64,000 nucleotides of DNA from an uncultured Acetatifactor sp. (GCA_910585015.1 CAJUCT010000002.1:50456-114455); one strand, 5' to 3'. Numbered from the stretch's first letter, positions 1 through 7,813 are shown. Notes: generated by a model from the letters alone, not told the origin. Numbers and translations: made by a program.

Positions 1-120
1 TATGCGGAACTCAAAATCAGCAAATCCGCGGGCGGCGCACTGAAGCATAAAGGGATGCCAGAGCGGCCATTTATGCTTCACCGTTTTGGTGTGCCGACCG
101 GGGATATGCGGAACTCTAAA
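1..120 (+). repeat. Family 1 intergenic hairpin element (copy a)
   Basis: The element starts right after one copy of the tail motif (positions 2-12) and ends in a second copy, GATATGCGGAACTC, at 104-117. Between them lies the conserved GGCGCACTGA, then a stem GAAGCATAAA pairing with TTTATGCTTC, an apical CCAGAG loop, and GTGTGCC closing the outer stem with GGCGCAC. The dapA ribosome-binding site follows within 10 bases. Related copies lie near 6561, 7338, 39025, 43061, 44978, 49931, 51735 and 57569. Confidence 0.8.
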
Positions 121-134
121 TAGGAGGAAAAAGT

Positions 135-1022
135 ATGGCTATTTTTACAGGAGCAGGAGTGGCGATTGTCACCCCAATGCATGAGGACGGAAGTGTGAAC
201 TTTGAGAAGTTCACGGAGTTGGTGGAGTTTCAGATAGACGGCGGCACGGATGCCATCATTGTCTGCGGCACCACGGGGGAGGCATCCACCATGAGCCACG
301 AGGAGCATCTGGACGTGATCCGCCACTGCGTGGAAGTGGTGAAGGGCAGAATCCCCGTGATTGCGGGAACCGGATCCAACTGTACAGAGACAGCGGTGTA
401 TTTATCCCAGGAGGCGGAAAAGTCCGGCGTGGACGGCCTGCTGCTGGTGTCCCCCTACTACAATAAAGCCACGCAGAACGGCCTGTATACCCACTTCAAG
501 ATAGTGGCCGACTCCGTGAAGGTTCCTATTCTGCTGTACAATGTGCCCAGCCGTACCGGCTGCAATATCCTGCCCCAGACTATTGTGCGGTTGTGCCGGG
601 ATTGTGAGAATATTGTGGGCGTGAAGGAAGCCAGCGACAATATTGTTCAGATCGGCCAACTGGCGGCGCTGGCGAAAGGCAGCGTGGATATCTATTCCGG
701 CAATGACAATCAGATTGTGCCCATTCTGTCCTTGGGCGGCAAGGGCGTGATCTCCGTGCTGTCCAATGTGGCTCCCCGCCAGACCCATGAGATCTGTGCA
801 AAATTTTTTGCCGGAGATGTGGCCGGAAGCTGCCAGCTGCAGTTGGAGGCCATGGAACTGTGCGGCGCTCTGTTCTGTGAGGTGAACCCCATCCCCGTTA
901 AGAAGGCATTGAATCTGATGGGAAAGGGTGCAGGCGCCCTGCGGCTTCCCCTGACGGAAATGGAGGAGGCCAATGTGCCCAAGCTGGAGAAGGCTATGCG
1001 GGAGTACGGTTTACTGGACTGA
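135..1022 (+). CDS. dapA: 4-hydroxy-tetrahydrodipicolinate synthase
   Basis: Cytoplasmic TIM-barrel aldolase that condenses pyruvate with aspartate semialdehyde, the first committed step of lysine and diaminopimelate synthesis. At 295 residues it is family length. Visible motifs are GTTGEASTMS near residue 45, the YNVPSRTG stretch near residue 135 with the catalytic tyrosine, and GVKEAS near 162 with the Schiff-base lysine. The ATG sits about 7 bases behind AGGAGG at 122-127. It is followed after 27 bases by dapB, so the two are probably co-transcribed. Family 1 element copy a forms the leader. Nothing in the protein looks unusual. Confidence 0.97.
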   Translation: MAIFTGAGVAIVTPMHEDGSVNFEKFTELVEFQIDGGTDAIIVCGTTGEASTMSHEEHLDVIRHCVEVVKGRIPVIAGTGSNCTETAVYLSQEAEKSGVDGLLLVSPYYNKATQNGLYTHFKIVADSVKVPILLYNVPSRTGCNILPQTIVRLCRDCENIVGVKEASDNIVQIGQLAALAKGSVDIYSGNDNQIVPILSLGGKGVISVLSNVAPRQTHEICAKFFAGDVAGSCQLQLEAMELCGALFCEVNPIPVKKALNLMGKGAGALRLPLTEMEEANVPKLEKAMREYGLLD

Positions 1023-1049
1023 ATATGCGTTTAAATCAGGAGAAATAAT

Positions 1050-1814
1050 ATGATTCGTCTAATTATGCATGGATGTAACGGAAAAATGGGTCAGGTGATC
1101 AGCAATATTGTGGCGCAGGACTCGGAGGCGGAACTGGTGGCGGGCATTGACATGCGGGATGATGGACACAATCCTTATCCGGTGTTTACGGATATCAACG
1201 CCTGTGATGTGGAAGCGGACGCGCTGATTGACTTCTCGGCGGCGCCGGCGGTAGACGCGATGTTGGATTACTGCGTGGCCCACGGGCTTCCCTGTGTGCT
1301 CTGCACCACGGGGCTGAGTCCGCAGCAGTTGGCCAGGGTGGAAGAGGCATCCGGGAAGGTGGCGGTTCTTAAGTCCGCCAATATGTCTCTGGGTATCAAT
1401 CTGCTGCTGAAGCTGTTGAAGGATGCGGCGGGGGTGCTGGCTCCTGCGGGATATGACATTGAGATTGTGGAGAAACACCACAACCAGAAGGTGGATGCCC
1501 CCAGCGGTACTGCTTTGGCGTTGGCGGATTCCATCAATGAGGAATGCGGCAATACCTACGAGTACATCTACGACAGGAGCCAGAGGAGAGAGAAGAGAGA
1601 TAAGAAAGAGATTGGCATCAGCGCTGTCCGCGGAGGCACCATCGTGGGCGACCATGATGTGATTTTTGCCGGGGAGGACGAGGTGATTACCTTTTCGCAT
1701 AGCGCCTACTCCAAGGCGGTATTTGCCAAGGGAGCGGTGCAGGCAGGCAAGTTTCTGGCGGGAAAGCCTGCGGGCATGTACAATATGAGCCATGTCATCG
1801 ACGCGCAGCTTTAG
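1050..1814 (+). CDS. dapB: 4-hydroxy-tetrahydrodipicolinate reductase
   Basis: NAD(P)H-dependent reductase of the lysine/diaminopimelate pathway, acting on the DapA product. The protein of 254 residues starts with a Rossmann motif (GCNGKMGQ near residue 8). It has the substrate-binding segment EIVEKHHNQKVDAPSGTAL around residues 140-158 and the C-terminal RGGTIVGDHDV segment, both characteristic of the family. An AGGAGA ribosome-binding site lies just upstream. It is the second gene of a dapA-dapB pair and ends at a strong bidirectional hairpin shared with the convergent lipoprotein gene. Other diaminopimelate genes are not in this window. Confidence 0.97.
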   Translation: MIRLIMHGCNGKMGQVISNIVAQDSEAELVAGIDMRDDGHNPYPVFTDINACDVEADALIDFSAAPAVDAMLDYCVAHGLPCVLCTTGLSPQQLARVEEASGKVAVLKSANMSLGINLLLKLLKDAAGVLAPAGYDIEIVEKHHNQKVDAPSGTALALADSINEECGNTYEYIYDRSQRREKRDKKEIGISAVRGGTIVGDHDVIFAGEDEVITFSHSAYSKAVFAKGAVQAGKFLAGKPAGMYNMSHVIDAQL

Positions 1815-1820
1815 ATTATT

Positions 1821-1864
1821 TACCAAAAGAGCCACAGGATGAATTTACCTGTGGCCTTTTGGTA
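1821..1864. terminator. Bidirectional terminator between dapB and a convergent lipoprotein gene
   Basis: TACCAAAAG-GCCACAGG pairs with CCTGTGGC-CTTTTGGTA around a short loop. The stem is flanked by A-rich and T-rich runs on both sides, so it can stop transcription from either direction. Confidence 0.8.
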
Positions 1865-1877
1865 AAATGTGTGATAT

Positions 1878-2600
1878 TTACCGAGTGGCAGAGCCTGTCC
1901 CTGCGCCGGTGGTGGCACCGCTTCCTGCAGTGCCGGTGGTAGAACCATTTCCGTTGAGGGTAGAACCCGCGCCATTGGAAGTGCCGTTAGCTGCTCCGCT
2001 GCCTGTGCCATTGGAAGTGCCGTTAGCTGCTCCGCTGCCTGTGCCATTGGAAGTGCCGTTAGCTGCTCCGCTGCCCGTGCCATCGGCAGTGCCGTTAGCT
2101 GTTCCGCTGCCTGTGCCATCGGTACTTCCGTTGCCCAGAGCGGAATCGGAGACATCTCCTGTATTATCCCCGGTCATATCGTCAATGATATCGGATACGC
2201 CATTGGCCATATCATCTATAATGCCGCCAACTGCGTTGCCCGCATCATCCGCCGCATCGCCTATAGCGTTTCCGGCATCGTCCACTGCGTTACCGACTGT
2301 GCTGCCGCCGTTGTCTACGGTAGAGCCTCCCGTAGAGCCGTTTACGGTATTATTGCCATTGTTATTATCGGTATTGGAATTGCTGCTGCCAGTATTATTG
2401 GCGGTGGTACCGGAGCCGGAATTACTGCCAGAGTTGTTGGCCGTGGCGCCGCCGCTGTTATCGTCGGTGGTTTGATTTCCTGCCATATCGCTGGGATCGT
2501 TATTGTTATCTTTGTTTCTGGTACATGCCGTGGCCATGCACATAAAGGCCATAAGCATACCTATCACAATAAGCTTTTTACCATTAAATCGCTTTTTCAT
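1878..2600 (-). CDS. Low-complexity repeat lipoprotein, function unknown
   Basis: Predicted secreted lipoprotein of 240 residues. The N-terminus is basic, then a hydrophobic segment ends in ATAC (residues about 21-24), which fits a lipobox. The rest is low-complexity, rich in Asn, Gly, Ser, Thr, Asp and Ala. Residues of the last third form near-identical repeats of about 12 residues (NGTSNGTGSGAA type, several copies), and a middle part repeats DDAGNAIGDA-like units. I recognise no domain. The start was placed at the second of two adjacent ATGs because AGGAGG lies about 7 bases before it. The direct DNA repeats of about 36 bp make copy number likely to vary between strains. Confidence 0.75.
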   Translation of the reverse strand: MKKRFNGKKLIVIGMLMAFMCMATACTRNKDNNNDPSDMAGNQTTDDNSGGATANNSGSNSGSGTTANNTGSSNSNTDNNNGNNTVNGSTGGSTVDNGGSTVGNAVDDAGNAIGDAADDAGNAVGGIIDDMANGVSDIIDDMTGDNTGDVSDSALGNGSTDGTGSGTANGTADGTGSGAANGTSNGTGSGAANGTSNGTGSGAANGTSNGAGSTLNGNGSTTGTAGSGATTGAGTGSATR

Positions 2601-2729
2601 CATAACTCCTCCTGAATGATTGTTTTTGGCTCTGCACATATTATGTGTATCTGCGCGTTATTTATACAGAGATTCGGGAGGCGAGAAGAAAAATGTGGAA
2701 AATTTGGAGTTAGAAAGAGGTATTTTCTC

Positions 2730-3512
2730 ATGGATTTTCGACCTTGTATAGACATTCATAACGGAAGAGTGAAACAGATTGTGGGCGGCAGTTTGAAGGA
2801 TCGGGGCGACCAGGCCATGGAAAATTTTGTCTCCGAACAGGACGCGGCTTTCTATGCCAGACTTTACCGGGAAGCAGGCATTTGGGGCGGACATATTATT
2901 CTGCTGAACAGCGCAGGCAGCGAGCACTATGAGACCACCAGGCAGCAGGCCCTCGAAGCGCTGCGGGCATTTCCGGGAGGACTGCAGGTGGGCGGCGGCA
3001 TCCATACAGGCAATGCCCGGGAATATTTGGAGGCCGGTGCTTCCCAGGTCATAGTGACCTCCTATGTTTTTTATGACGGCAGGGTGGACTATGAGCGGCT
3101 GGAGGAATTGGCAGATTCTGTGGGCAGGGAGCGGCTGGTACTGGACTTGAGCTGCCGGAAGACAGAGGGGCAGTACCGGATCGTGACGGATCGGTGGCAG
3201 AAGGCCAGTCGGGAGATTTTGACTCCCCGGCTTCTGGATCGTCTGGCGGGCTATTGCTGTGAATTTCTGATCCATGCTGTGGATGTGGAGGGAAAATCCG
3301 GCGGTATTGAGCAGGAACTTGCGGCTCTGCTGGGAGCATGGGGAAAGCAGCCGGTTACCTATGCCGGGGGCGTACATAGCTATGAGGATTTGCGTCTATT
3401 AAAAAAACTGGGACAGGATCGGCTGCATGTGACCGTTGGCAGCGCCCTGGATCTGTTCGGGGGAGCGCTTAAGTGGGAGAAAGTGTTGGAAATCTGCAAA
3501 GAAAAGGGCTGA
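2730..3512 (+). CDS. hisA: Phosphoribosylformimino-AICAR ribotide isomerase, eukaryotic type
   Basis: HisA catalyses the Amadori isomerisation of ProFAR in histidine synthesis on a TIM barrel. The sequence (260 residues) has CIDIHNGRVKQIVGG at the N-terminus, QVGGGI near residue 90, VDLSCRK-type DLSCRK near residue 145, EFLIHAVDVEG near 180 and a GSALDLFGG end. From memory these match yeast HIS6 far better than the usual bacterial HisA. No his operon gene is adjacent; the gene stands alone between a divergent lipoprotein and a terminator. The start ATG at 2730 follows AGAAAGAGG; longer in-frame starts lack a ribosome-binding site. Lateral transfer of the eukaryotic-type branch is inferred. 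Confidence 0.85.
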   Translation: MDFRPCIDIHNGRVKQIVGGSLKDRGDQAMENFVSEQDAAFYARLYREAGIWGGHIILLNSAGSEHYETTRQQALEALRAFPGGLQVGGGIHTGNAREYLEAGASQVIVTSYVFYDGRVDYERLEELADSVGRERLVLDLSCRKTEGQYRIVTDRWQKASREILTPRLLDRLAGYCCEFLIHAVDVEGKSGGIEQELAALLGAWGKQPVTYAGGVHSYEDLRLLKKLGQDRLHVTVGSALDLFGGALKWEKVLEICKEKG

Positions 3513-3533
3513 CAGATATTGTCAGCCCTTTGT
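3503..3533 (+). terminator. Intrinsic terminator after hisA
   Basis: AAAGGGCTGAC pairs with GTCAGCCCTTT with a 7-base loop. The stem overlaps the hisA stop codon; the T tract is short. Confidence 0.75.
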
Positions 3534-3633
3534 CTCTAATCCCATAAAACGATATTGCTATTCATTAAACAATTCTTCATTATATTAAGAACAGGTACAT
3601 CGTGTTACTGATTATAGATGTTATAAGTGTCTC

Positions 3634-3834
3634 TTATAACTTTGTTACGTTTACAGCCTGAGGTCCCTTCTCGCCGTTTACTACCTCGAACTCTACTGCC
3701 TGGCCCTCTTCAAGAGACTTGAAGCCTTCCATGTTCAGCCCAGAGTAGTGTACGAATACGTCATTGCCGGACTCATCAGAGATGAAACCATAGCCCTTTT
3801 GGTTGTTAAACCACTTTACTGTACCTTTGTTCAT
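3634..3834 (-). CDS. csp: Cold-shock protein (CspA family)
   Basis: Small single-strand nucleic-acid chaperone of 66 residues with one cold-shock OB fold. RNP1 (KGYGFI, residues 12-17) and RNP2 (VFVHYS, residues 25-30) are intact. The start is set by GGAGGTATCAAC upstream; an extension to an earlier ATG would add 19 residues unlike the family. Between the putative promoter and the start lies a leader of about 45 bases. It is monocistronic and convergent to hisA. Confidence 0.96.
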   Translation of the reverse strand: MNKGTVKWFNNQKGYGFISDESGNDVFVHYSGLNMEGFKSLEEGQAVEFEVVNGEKGPQAVNVTKL

Positions 3835-3881
3835 TGTTGATACCTCCAAAAAAATGTATGTTGCACTATTACAACGATTCA

Positions 3882-3910
3882 AGGATAACACAAGAAATAG
3901 AAATTGTAAA
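3882..3910 (-). promoter_or_regulatory. Putative sigma-A promoter of csp
   Basis: Read on the minus strand: TTTACA, 17 bases, TATCCT. The location about 48 bases before the csp start is plausible, but the -10 hexamer is imperfect. Confidence 0.4.
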
Positions 3911-4002
3911 TAGTTTTTATGAGATTTTTACCGAAAATCCTAACTTTCTTTGGCTGCAGACATAAGAAAATGAGTCAAATATTACAAAGTTATTAATTTT
4001 TA

Positions 4003-4031
4003 TTGAGAAATTGAAACAGTTGTGGTAAAAT
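4003..4031 (+). promoter_or_regulatory. Sigma-A promoter with extended -10 for the LytM-like gene
   Basis: TTGAGA at 4003-4008, 17-base spacer, TAAAAT at 4026-4031, preceded by TGG that gives an extended -10. Confidence 0.65.
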
Positions 4032-4062
4032 AGTGTTTGTTCATTGGAGGTGACAGACTTAG

Positions 4063-4809
4063 ATGAAATCCAAAAAGCATAAACGGAAGACAAATCGTGT
4101 GGTGATCGTTGCCTCAGATGCAGCGGATGCGGGGGTGCGCCATCTGCGTTTAAGTCATTGGGTGTTTCGGATCCTGATGGTGATATTTTGCATTGGCGTG
4201 GGCTATGTGATAGGCCGTATCATCTACGAGGAGCAGTACAAGTCCAGGGTGTGGGACCTTGCCAACCAGAGGATTGTGGATATCCAGACGGCGACGGAGG
4301 AACTCCAGGCGAAGCTGTCGGCGGCGGAGACCGAGAATCTGGATATGCAGAGCGAGGTTATAGCGCTGAACAGTAAGATAGATCTGTTGAGTGACACGGT
4401 GAACCAGAAGACGGAAGAGGTGAATGCGTTGGAGGAAAAGATCCGGCAGCAGAGTATACCGAGTATCTTTCCCATGACGGGTTCCGCTTCCATCGAGGAG
4501 ATTACCGAGGGAGAACCCACCTGCATTCTAAACGGTACTGCAGAGAACGTCATAGTTGCCGCCGCCACCGGGGTAGTGACAGAGGTGGGAGAGGATACGG
4601 ACTATGGTGGCCGGGTGGTGCTGGATCATGGCAACGGCTATGTGACCATTTACCGCAATAGGGGGAAAAGTCTGGTGAAGGTAGGCGACACAGTGGTCCA
4701 GGGAGGCGCGCTCTACTATATCAGCAGCGACAACACCAAGCTGGGATACCAGATTCAACAGGATGGGGTCTATATCAATCCCATGCAGTTGAGTGATATC
4801 AGCGGATAA
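4063..4809 (+). CDS. Membrane-anchored, catalytically degenerate LytM/M23-like protein
   Basis: Protein of 248 residues. A basic N-terminus is followed by one membrane segment (about residues 34-52), a coiled coil (about 60-130), and a LytM/M23 fold at about 160-240. The fold is recognisable from the VVAAATGVVTEVG, YGGRVVLDHGNGYVTIYRN and VGDTVVQGG stretches. The zinc ligands of active M23 enzymes are missing: the usual HLHFE strand reads LGYQIQ. It therefore probably binds or scaffolds rather than cuts peptidoglycan. A bactofilin gene follows after 59 bases, a pairing known elsewhere between bactofilins and M23 proteins, which suggests a cell-shape or envelope role. Confidence 0.8.
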   Translation: MKSKKHKRKTNRVVIVASDAADAGVRHLRLSHWVFRILMVIFCIGVGYVIGRIIYEEQYKSRVWDLANQRIVDIQTATEELQAKLSAAETENLDMQSEVIALNSKIDLLSDTVNQKTEEVNALEEKIRQQSIPSIFPMTGSASIEEITEGEPTCILNGTAENVIVAAATGVVTEVGEDTDYGGRVVLDHGNGYVTIYRNRGKSLVKVGDTVVQGGALYYISSDNTKLGYQIQQDGVYINPMQLSDISG

Positions 4810-4868
4810 TGGGAGCGCATCCACTTCACAATTTTTAGGCCGCAGGGGCGGCAGAATGGGAGGAGAGT

Positions 4869-5369
4869 ATGTCAAGAAAAAAGGATGATGCAGTCATAAC
4901 GACAATTCTAGGTCAGGATTGCCAGATTAACGGGGACTTTATCGTGAAGCAGAGCGCAAGGATAGACGGCGAGGTGCAGGGCAACGTATATGTGTCAGGC
5001 ACTCTGATCATGGGCGCAGGCGCTCGGATAGAGGGAAACGTTGAAGCCGGAGAGGCGATCCTCGGCGGTGATGTGGTGGGCAACATAGAAGCCCCCGGCA
5101 AAGTGGAGTTGACCGTCACAGCTAAGATCATCGGGGATATTACCACCAATGTGATCGTCATTGACGAGAACGCTATCTTCCAGGGCAGATGTAATATGAA
5201 TCAGGATGCCCCCCGCAGGAAGAATCCCGAGGCCAAGAAGGCTGTCAAGGAGGGGAAGCGTTCTGCCAAGACGGCGCTGCAGGAGGCGCTCCGGGAGGTA
5301 CAGGAGGACAATACGGACTGGCAGGAGGACACCCGGGGAAATTCTGCCGGCGGGTCCGATATATTATAA
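4869..5369 (+). CDS. Bactofilin (polymer-forming cytoskeletal protein)
   Basis: Bactofilins are beta-helical proteins that polymerise at the membrane and position envelope enzymes. Residues about 12-110 show the repeating pattern of short hydrophobic beta-strands (TTILGQDCQINGDF, GEVQGNVYVSGTLIMG, GDVVGNIEAPGKVELT). The tail after residue 115 is basic and then acidic, probably disordered. Length is 166 residues. The gene follows the LytM-like gene with an AGGAGAG ribosome-binding site and ends at a strong terminator. A second, longer bactofilin lies at 43249. Confidence 0.9.
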   Translation: MSRKKDDAVITTILGQDCQINGDFIVKQSARIDGEVQGNVYVSGTLIMGAGARIEGNVEAGEAILGGDVVGNIEAPGKVELTVTAKIIGDITTNVIVIDENAIFQGRCNMNQDAPRRKNPEAKKAVKEGKRSAKTALQEALREVQEDNTDWQEDTRGNSAGGSDIL

Positions 5370-5382
5370 GGAAGCAAAGAAC

Positions 5383-5422
5383 AAAAAAGGCAGACGGCGG
5401 GAAAAGCCGTCTGCCTTTTTTG
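5383..5422. terminator. Terminator between the bactofilin and convergent yerC-like gene
   Basis: AAAAAAGGCAGACGGC pairs with GCCGTCTGCCTTTTTT. The A and T runs on the two sides allow termination in both directions. Confidence 0.85.
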
Positions 5423-5424
5423 TC

Positions 5425-5724
5425 CTATTGTTCTCCCGGGGGAGTCATCCTCTTAAAGACCATGTCATAGCCGTCGTTGCCATAGTTCAGGGAACGGTTC
5501 ACCCGGCTGATGGTAGCGGTGGAAGCGCCGGTTTTCTCTGCGATCTCCAGATAGGTCTTGTGGTCGCCTAACATGGAAGCGACCTCAAAACGCTGTGACA
5601 GGGATAAAAGTTCGTTCACAGTACAGAGATCCTCAAAAAAAACATAGCATTCTTCTTTGTTCTGCAGACAGAGAATTGCATCGAACAGTCTGTCCACAGC
5701 CTCTGTTTTAATTTTCTTGTTCAT
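5425..5724 (-). CDS. YerC/YecD family TrpR-like regulator
   Basis: Small DNA-binding protein of 99 residues related to the Trp repressor. The helix-turn-helix is visible at about residues 60-82 (YLEIAEKTGASTATISRVNRSL), preceded by the LSLSQRFEVASML segment typical of YerC. Family members lack confirmed tryptophan dependence, and the target is unknown. The gene is convergent with the bactofilin and shares its terminator. Confidence 0.88.
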   Translation of the reverse strand: MNKKIKTEAVDRLFDAILCLQNKEECYVFFEDLCTVNELLSLSQRFEVASMLGDHKTYLEIAEKTGASTATISRVNRSLNYGNDGYDMVFKRMTPPGEQ

Positions 5725-5824
5725 TGTCTTTTATAAACCCTTTCTGTGTTCTTACTTTCTATTTTAACATATTAAAGTTCTAAAGTAAATATGTGCAAAA
5801 AGATTTCTTTTTTGAAGAAAAAGG

Positions 5825-5853
5825 TTGTCATGTAGTTTTAAATACTATATAAT
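5825..5853 (+). promoter_or_regulatory. Sigma-A promoter for the DUF1836 gene
   Basis: TTGTCA at 5825-5830, 17-base spacer, TATAAT at 5848-5853. Transcription from here would include the family 2 hairpin at 5884-5907 in the leader. Confidence 0.8.
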
Positions 5854-5868
5854 TTACAATAGTGGAGA

Positions 5869-5917
5869 ATACGCATGAGCGCAATATTGCAGGCCAGCCT
5901 GCGATATGAAGGGAAGA
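5869..5917 (+). repeat. Family 2 element, single hairpin copy
   Basis: ATATTGCAGGC (5884-5894) pairs perfectly, allowing one G-T, with GCCTGCGATAT (5897-5907). The preceding ATACGCATGAGCGCA aligns with ATACGCATTAACGCA upstream of a degenerate unit near 55495. It lies in the leader of the DUF1836 gene, between promoter and start codon. Confidence 0.65.
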
Positions 5918-5924
5918 GGGAAAT

Positions 5925-6572
5925 ATGACGATAGATACAGAGAATCTGTTAAACAGCATCTTGGACAGCCTGAGCAGGATTGAGTATATCCGCCCGGAGG
6001 ATATACCGGACATTGACTTATACATGGATCAGGTGACTACATTTATGGACAGCCGGCTGCGGACCACCACCCGCAATCCTGATGATGACAAAGTTCTGAC
6101 CAAAACAATGATCAACAATTACGCCAAAAATGATTTGCTGCCACCGCCGGCACGGAAGAAATATTCCAAAGAACATGTGCTGGTGCTGATTTTCATATAT
6201 TATTTTAAGGGTGTTATGTCCATCAATGACATTCAGGTTCTTCTAAAGCCCATTACCGACAAGTATTTTGGCAAAAAGGGGACATTTGACCTTGAGGCTG
6301 TGTACCAGGAGGTCTTTGGCATGGAAAAGGAGGAGGTGGAACTGCTGAAGGAAGATGTGAGGCGAAACTACCTCAAGGCCCAGCAGACTTTTCAGGGGGC
6401 GCCCCAGGAGGATCAGGATTTTCTGCAAAAATTCTCCTTTATCTGCCTGCTCAGTTTTGATGTGTATGTGAAGAAGCTGATGATTGAGAAGATGGTGGAC
6501 GATCTGGCGGGGCATGGGATTGCGCCGGAAAAAGGAACGAAAAAGACAGTGGATCCCCGGACGGCGCACTGA
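5925..6572 (+). CDS. DUF1836 domain protein, probable regulator
   Basis: Protein of 215 residues of the DUF1836 family common in Firmicutes. Residues about 55-105 (LTKTMINNYAKNDLLPPPARKKYSKEHV region) resemble the winged helix of MerR-like proteins, so DNA binding is plausible but not proven. The rest is helical with no recognisable motif. The start follows GGGAAGAGGGAAAT. The stop codon and last codons (GCG CAC TGA) coincide with the GCGCACTGA block of a truncated family 1 repeat, so the C-terminus may have been set by insertion of that element. Not apparently linked in function to the PHP gene downstream. Confidence 0.8.
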   Translation: MTIDTENLLNSILDSLSRIEYIRPEDIPDIDLYMDQVTTFMDSRLRTTTRNPDDDKVLTKTMINNYAKNDLLPPPARKKYSKEHVLVLIFIYYFKGVMSINDIQVLLKPITDKYFGKKGTFDLEAVYQEVFGMEKEEVELLKEDVRRNYLKAQQTFQGAPQEDQDFLQKFSFICLLSFDVYVKKLMIEKMVDDLAGHGIAPEKGTKKTVDPRTAH

Positions 6573-6590
6573 GCCATACAGGGAGCCAGA
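6561..6590 (+). repeat. Family 1 element, truncated 5-prime half (copy b)
   Basis: GGCGCACTGA followed by a CATACAGGGAGCCAGA segment aligns with the 5-prime half of copy a. The 3-prime stem and tail are missing. It supplies the stop codon of the DUF1836 gene. Confidence 0.5.
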
Positions 6591-6624
6591 TAATGATCGG
6601 GATTCACAATAAGGAGTAAAAGGA

Positions 6625-7338
6625 ATGACCTATGTGATGGATATGCATACCCACACCATAGCCAGCGGCCATGCCTACAGCACCTTGCAGGAAAACATTG
6701 CGGCGGCTAAGGAAAAAGGGCTGAAGTTTTTGGGCCTCAGTGAGCACGGACCTGCCATGGTGGGCGGTCCCAAGCCAATATTTTTTCAGAACTATAAGAT
6801 TATCCCCAGGGAGTATGGGGACTTGAGACTCTTCTGTGGAATAGAGGCCAATATTACGGACTATGAGGGGCATCTGGATCTGGATGCCTTTACGCTGTCC
6901 AGAATGGACTACTGCATTGCCAGTATGCATACCCTGATTGTGCCCCCGGGCTCTGCCAAAGAGAATACCCGGGCGGCGATCCGTGCCATGGAGAATCCCC
7001 TGGTAAAAATTCTGGGACACCCGGATGATTCCCGTTACCCCATGGATTATGAGGAACTGGTGGGAGCGGCGGTCCAGCTGCATGTGGCTTTGGAGGTAAA
7101 CAATTCCTCCCTCCATCCCCTGGCATCCAGACAGGGCGCCAGAGAGAACATCCATACTTTGCTGGAAGCCTGCCTGCGGCACGGCGCCAGCGTAATCCTG
7201 GGGACGGACAGCCACATCTGCTCGTCAGTGGGGGACTTCACTCAGGCGGATCAGCTGCTTCGGGAGGTGGATTTCCCCAGGGAACTGATTATCAACACAG
7301 ACCCCGCTCGAATCGGGGAAGTGGTAAATATTTTGTAG
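6625..7338 (+). CDS. PHP-domain phosphoesterase (YcdX type)
   Basis: Metal-dependent phosphoesterase of 237 residues with the PHP fold. Visible metal-ligand motifs are DMHTHT near residue 5, SEHGP near 39, HPDDSR near 132 and GTDSHI near 192. Length and motif order match the YcdX group, whose physiological substrate is not settled. AAGGAG precedes the start. The downstream HIT gene follows after a family 1 tail; a functional link is not evident. Confidence 0.9.
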   Translation: MTYVMDMHTHTIASGHAYSTLQENIAAAKEKGLKFLGLSEHGPAMVGGPKPIFFQNYKIIPREYGDLRLFCGIEANITDYEGHLDLDAFTLSRMDYCIASMHTLIVPPGSAKENTRAAIRAMENPLVKILGHPDDSRYPMDYEELVGAAVQLHVALEVNNSSLHPLASRQGARENIHTLLEACLRHGASVILGTDSHICSSVGDFTQADQLLREVDFPRELIINTDPARIGEVVNIL

Positions 7339-7380
7339 GGGATATGCGGAACAGAAGATCCGCGTAACTTTATATAGGAG
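7338..7380 (+). repeat. Family 1 tail motif (copy c) before the HIT gene
   Basis: GGGGATATGCGGAAC begins directly at the stop codon of the PHP gene and is followed by a second diverged tail, CCGCGTAACTTTATATAGG. The HIT ribosome-binding site overlaps its end. The hairpin half of the element is absent. Confidence 0.6.
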
Positions 7381-7390
7381 GATTGTTATC

Positions 7391-7810
7391 ATGAAAGATC
7401 AAAATTGTGGATACTGTATGAGGGGCGAATTGCTGGAGAAGTTTGGCATTTTTATCTGTGATCTCCAGGTCAGCAGCCTGATCCTGTTTAAGGAGCAGAG
7501 CAAGCCGGGCAGATGTATCGTGGCCTACAAGGACCATGTCAGTGAGATCGTGGATATCAGCGAAGAGGAGCGCAACCTGTTCATGGCGGATGTGGCCCAT
7601 GCGGCCGCCGCTATCCATAAGGCTTTTCATCCGGACAAGCTGAACTACGGGGCCTATGGCGACACGGGGTGCCATCTGCACATGCATCTTTGCCCCAAGT
7701 ATGAGGGCGGCGATGAGTGGGGCGGTACGTTCCAGATGAATCCCGGCAAGGTATACCTGACAGAAGCGGAGTATGAAGAGATGATCCGCAAGATCAGGGA
7801 AAATCTGTAA
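7391..7810 (+). CDS. HIT family protein
   Basis: Histidine-triad hydrolase or transferase of 139 residues. The catalytic triad HLHMHL is at about residues 96-101. These proteins act on nucleotide-phosphoramidate or dinucleoside substrates; which one cannot be told here. CGYC near the N-terminus could form part of the zinc site seen in some members. AGGAGG is 8 bases upstream of the ATG. A family 3 element begins 3 bases after the stop codon. Confidence 0.92.
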   Translation: MKDQNCGYCMRGELLEKFGIFICDLQVSSLILFKEQSKPGRCIVAYKDHVSEIVDISEEERNLFMADVAHAAAAIHKAFHPDKLNYGAYGDTGCHLHMHLCPKYEGGDEWGGTFQMNPGKVYLTEAEYEEMIRKIRENL

Positions 7811-7813
7811 AAT

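Noticed and set aside
1820..2475. Open frames on the plus strand and a second minus-strand frame opposite or within the repeat lipoprotein gene
   Set aside because: They are by-products of the repeats; the lipoprotein frame has the signal peptide and ribosome-binding site.
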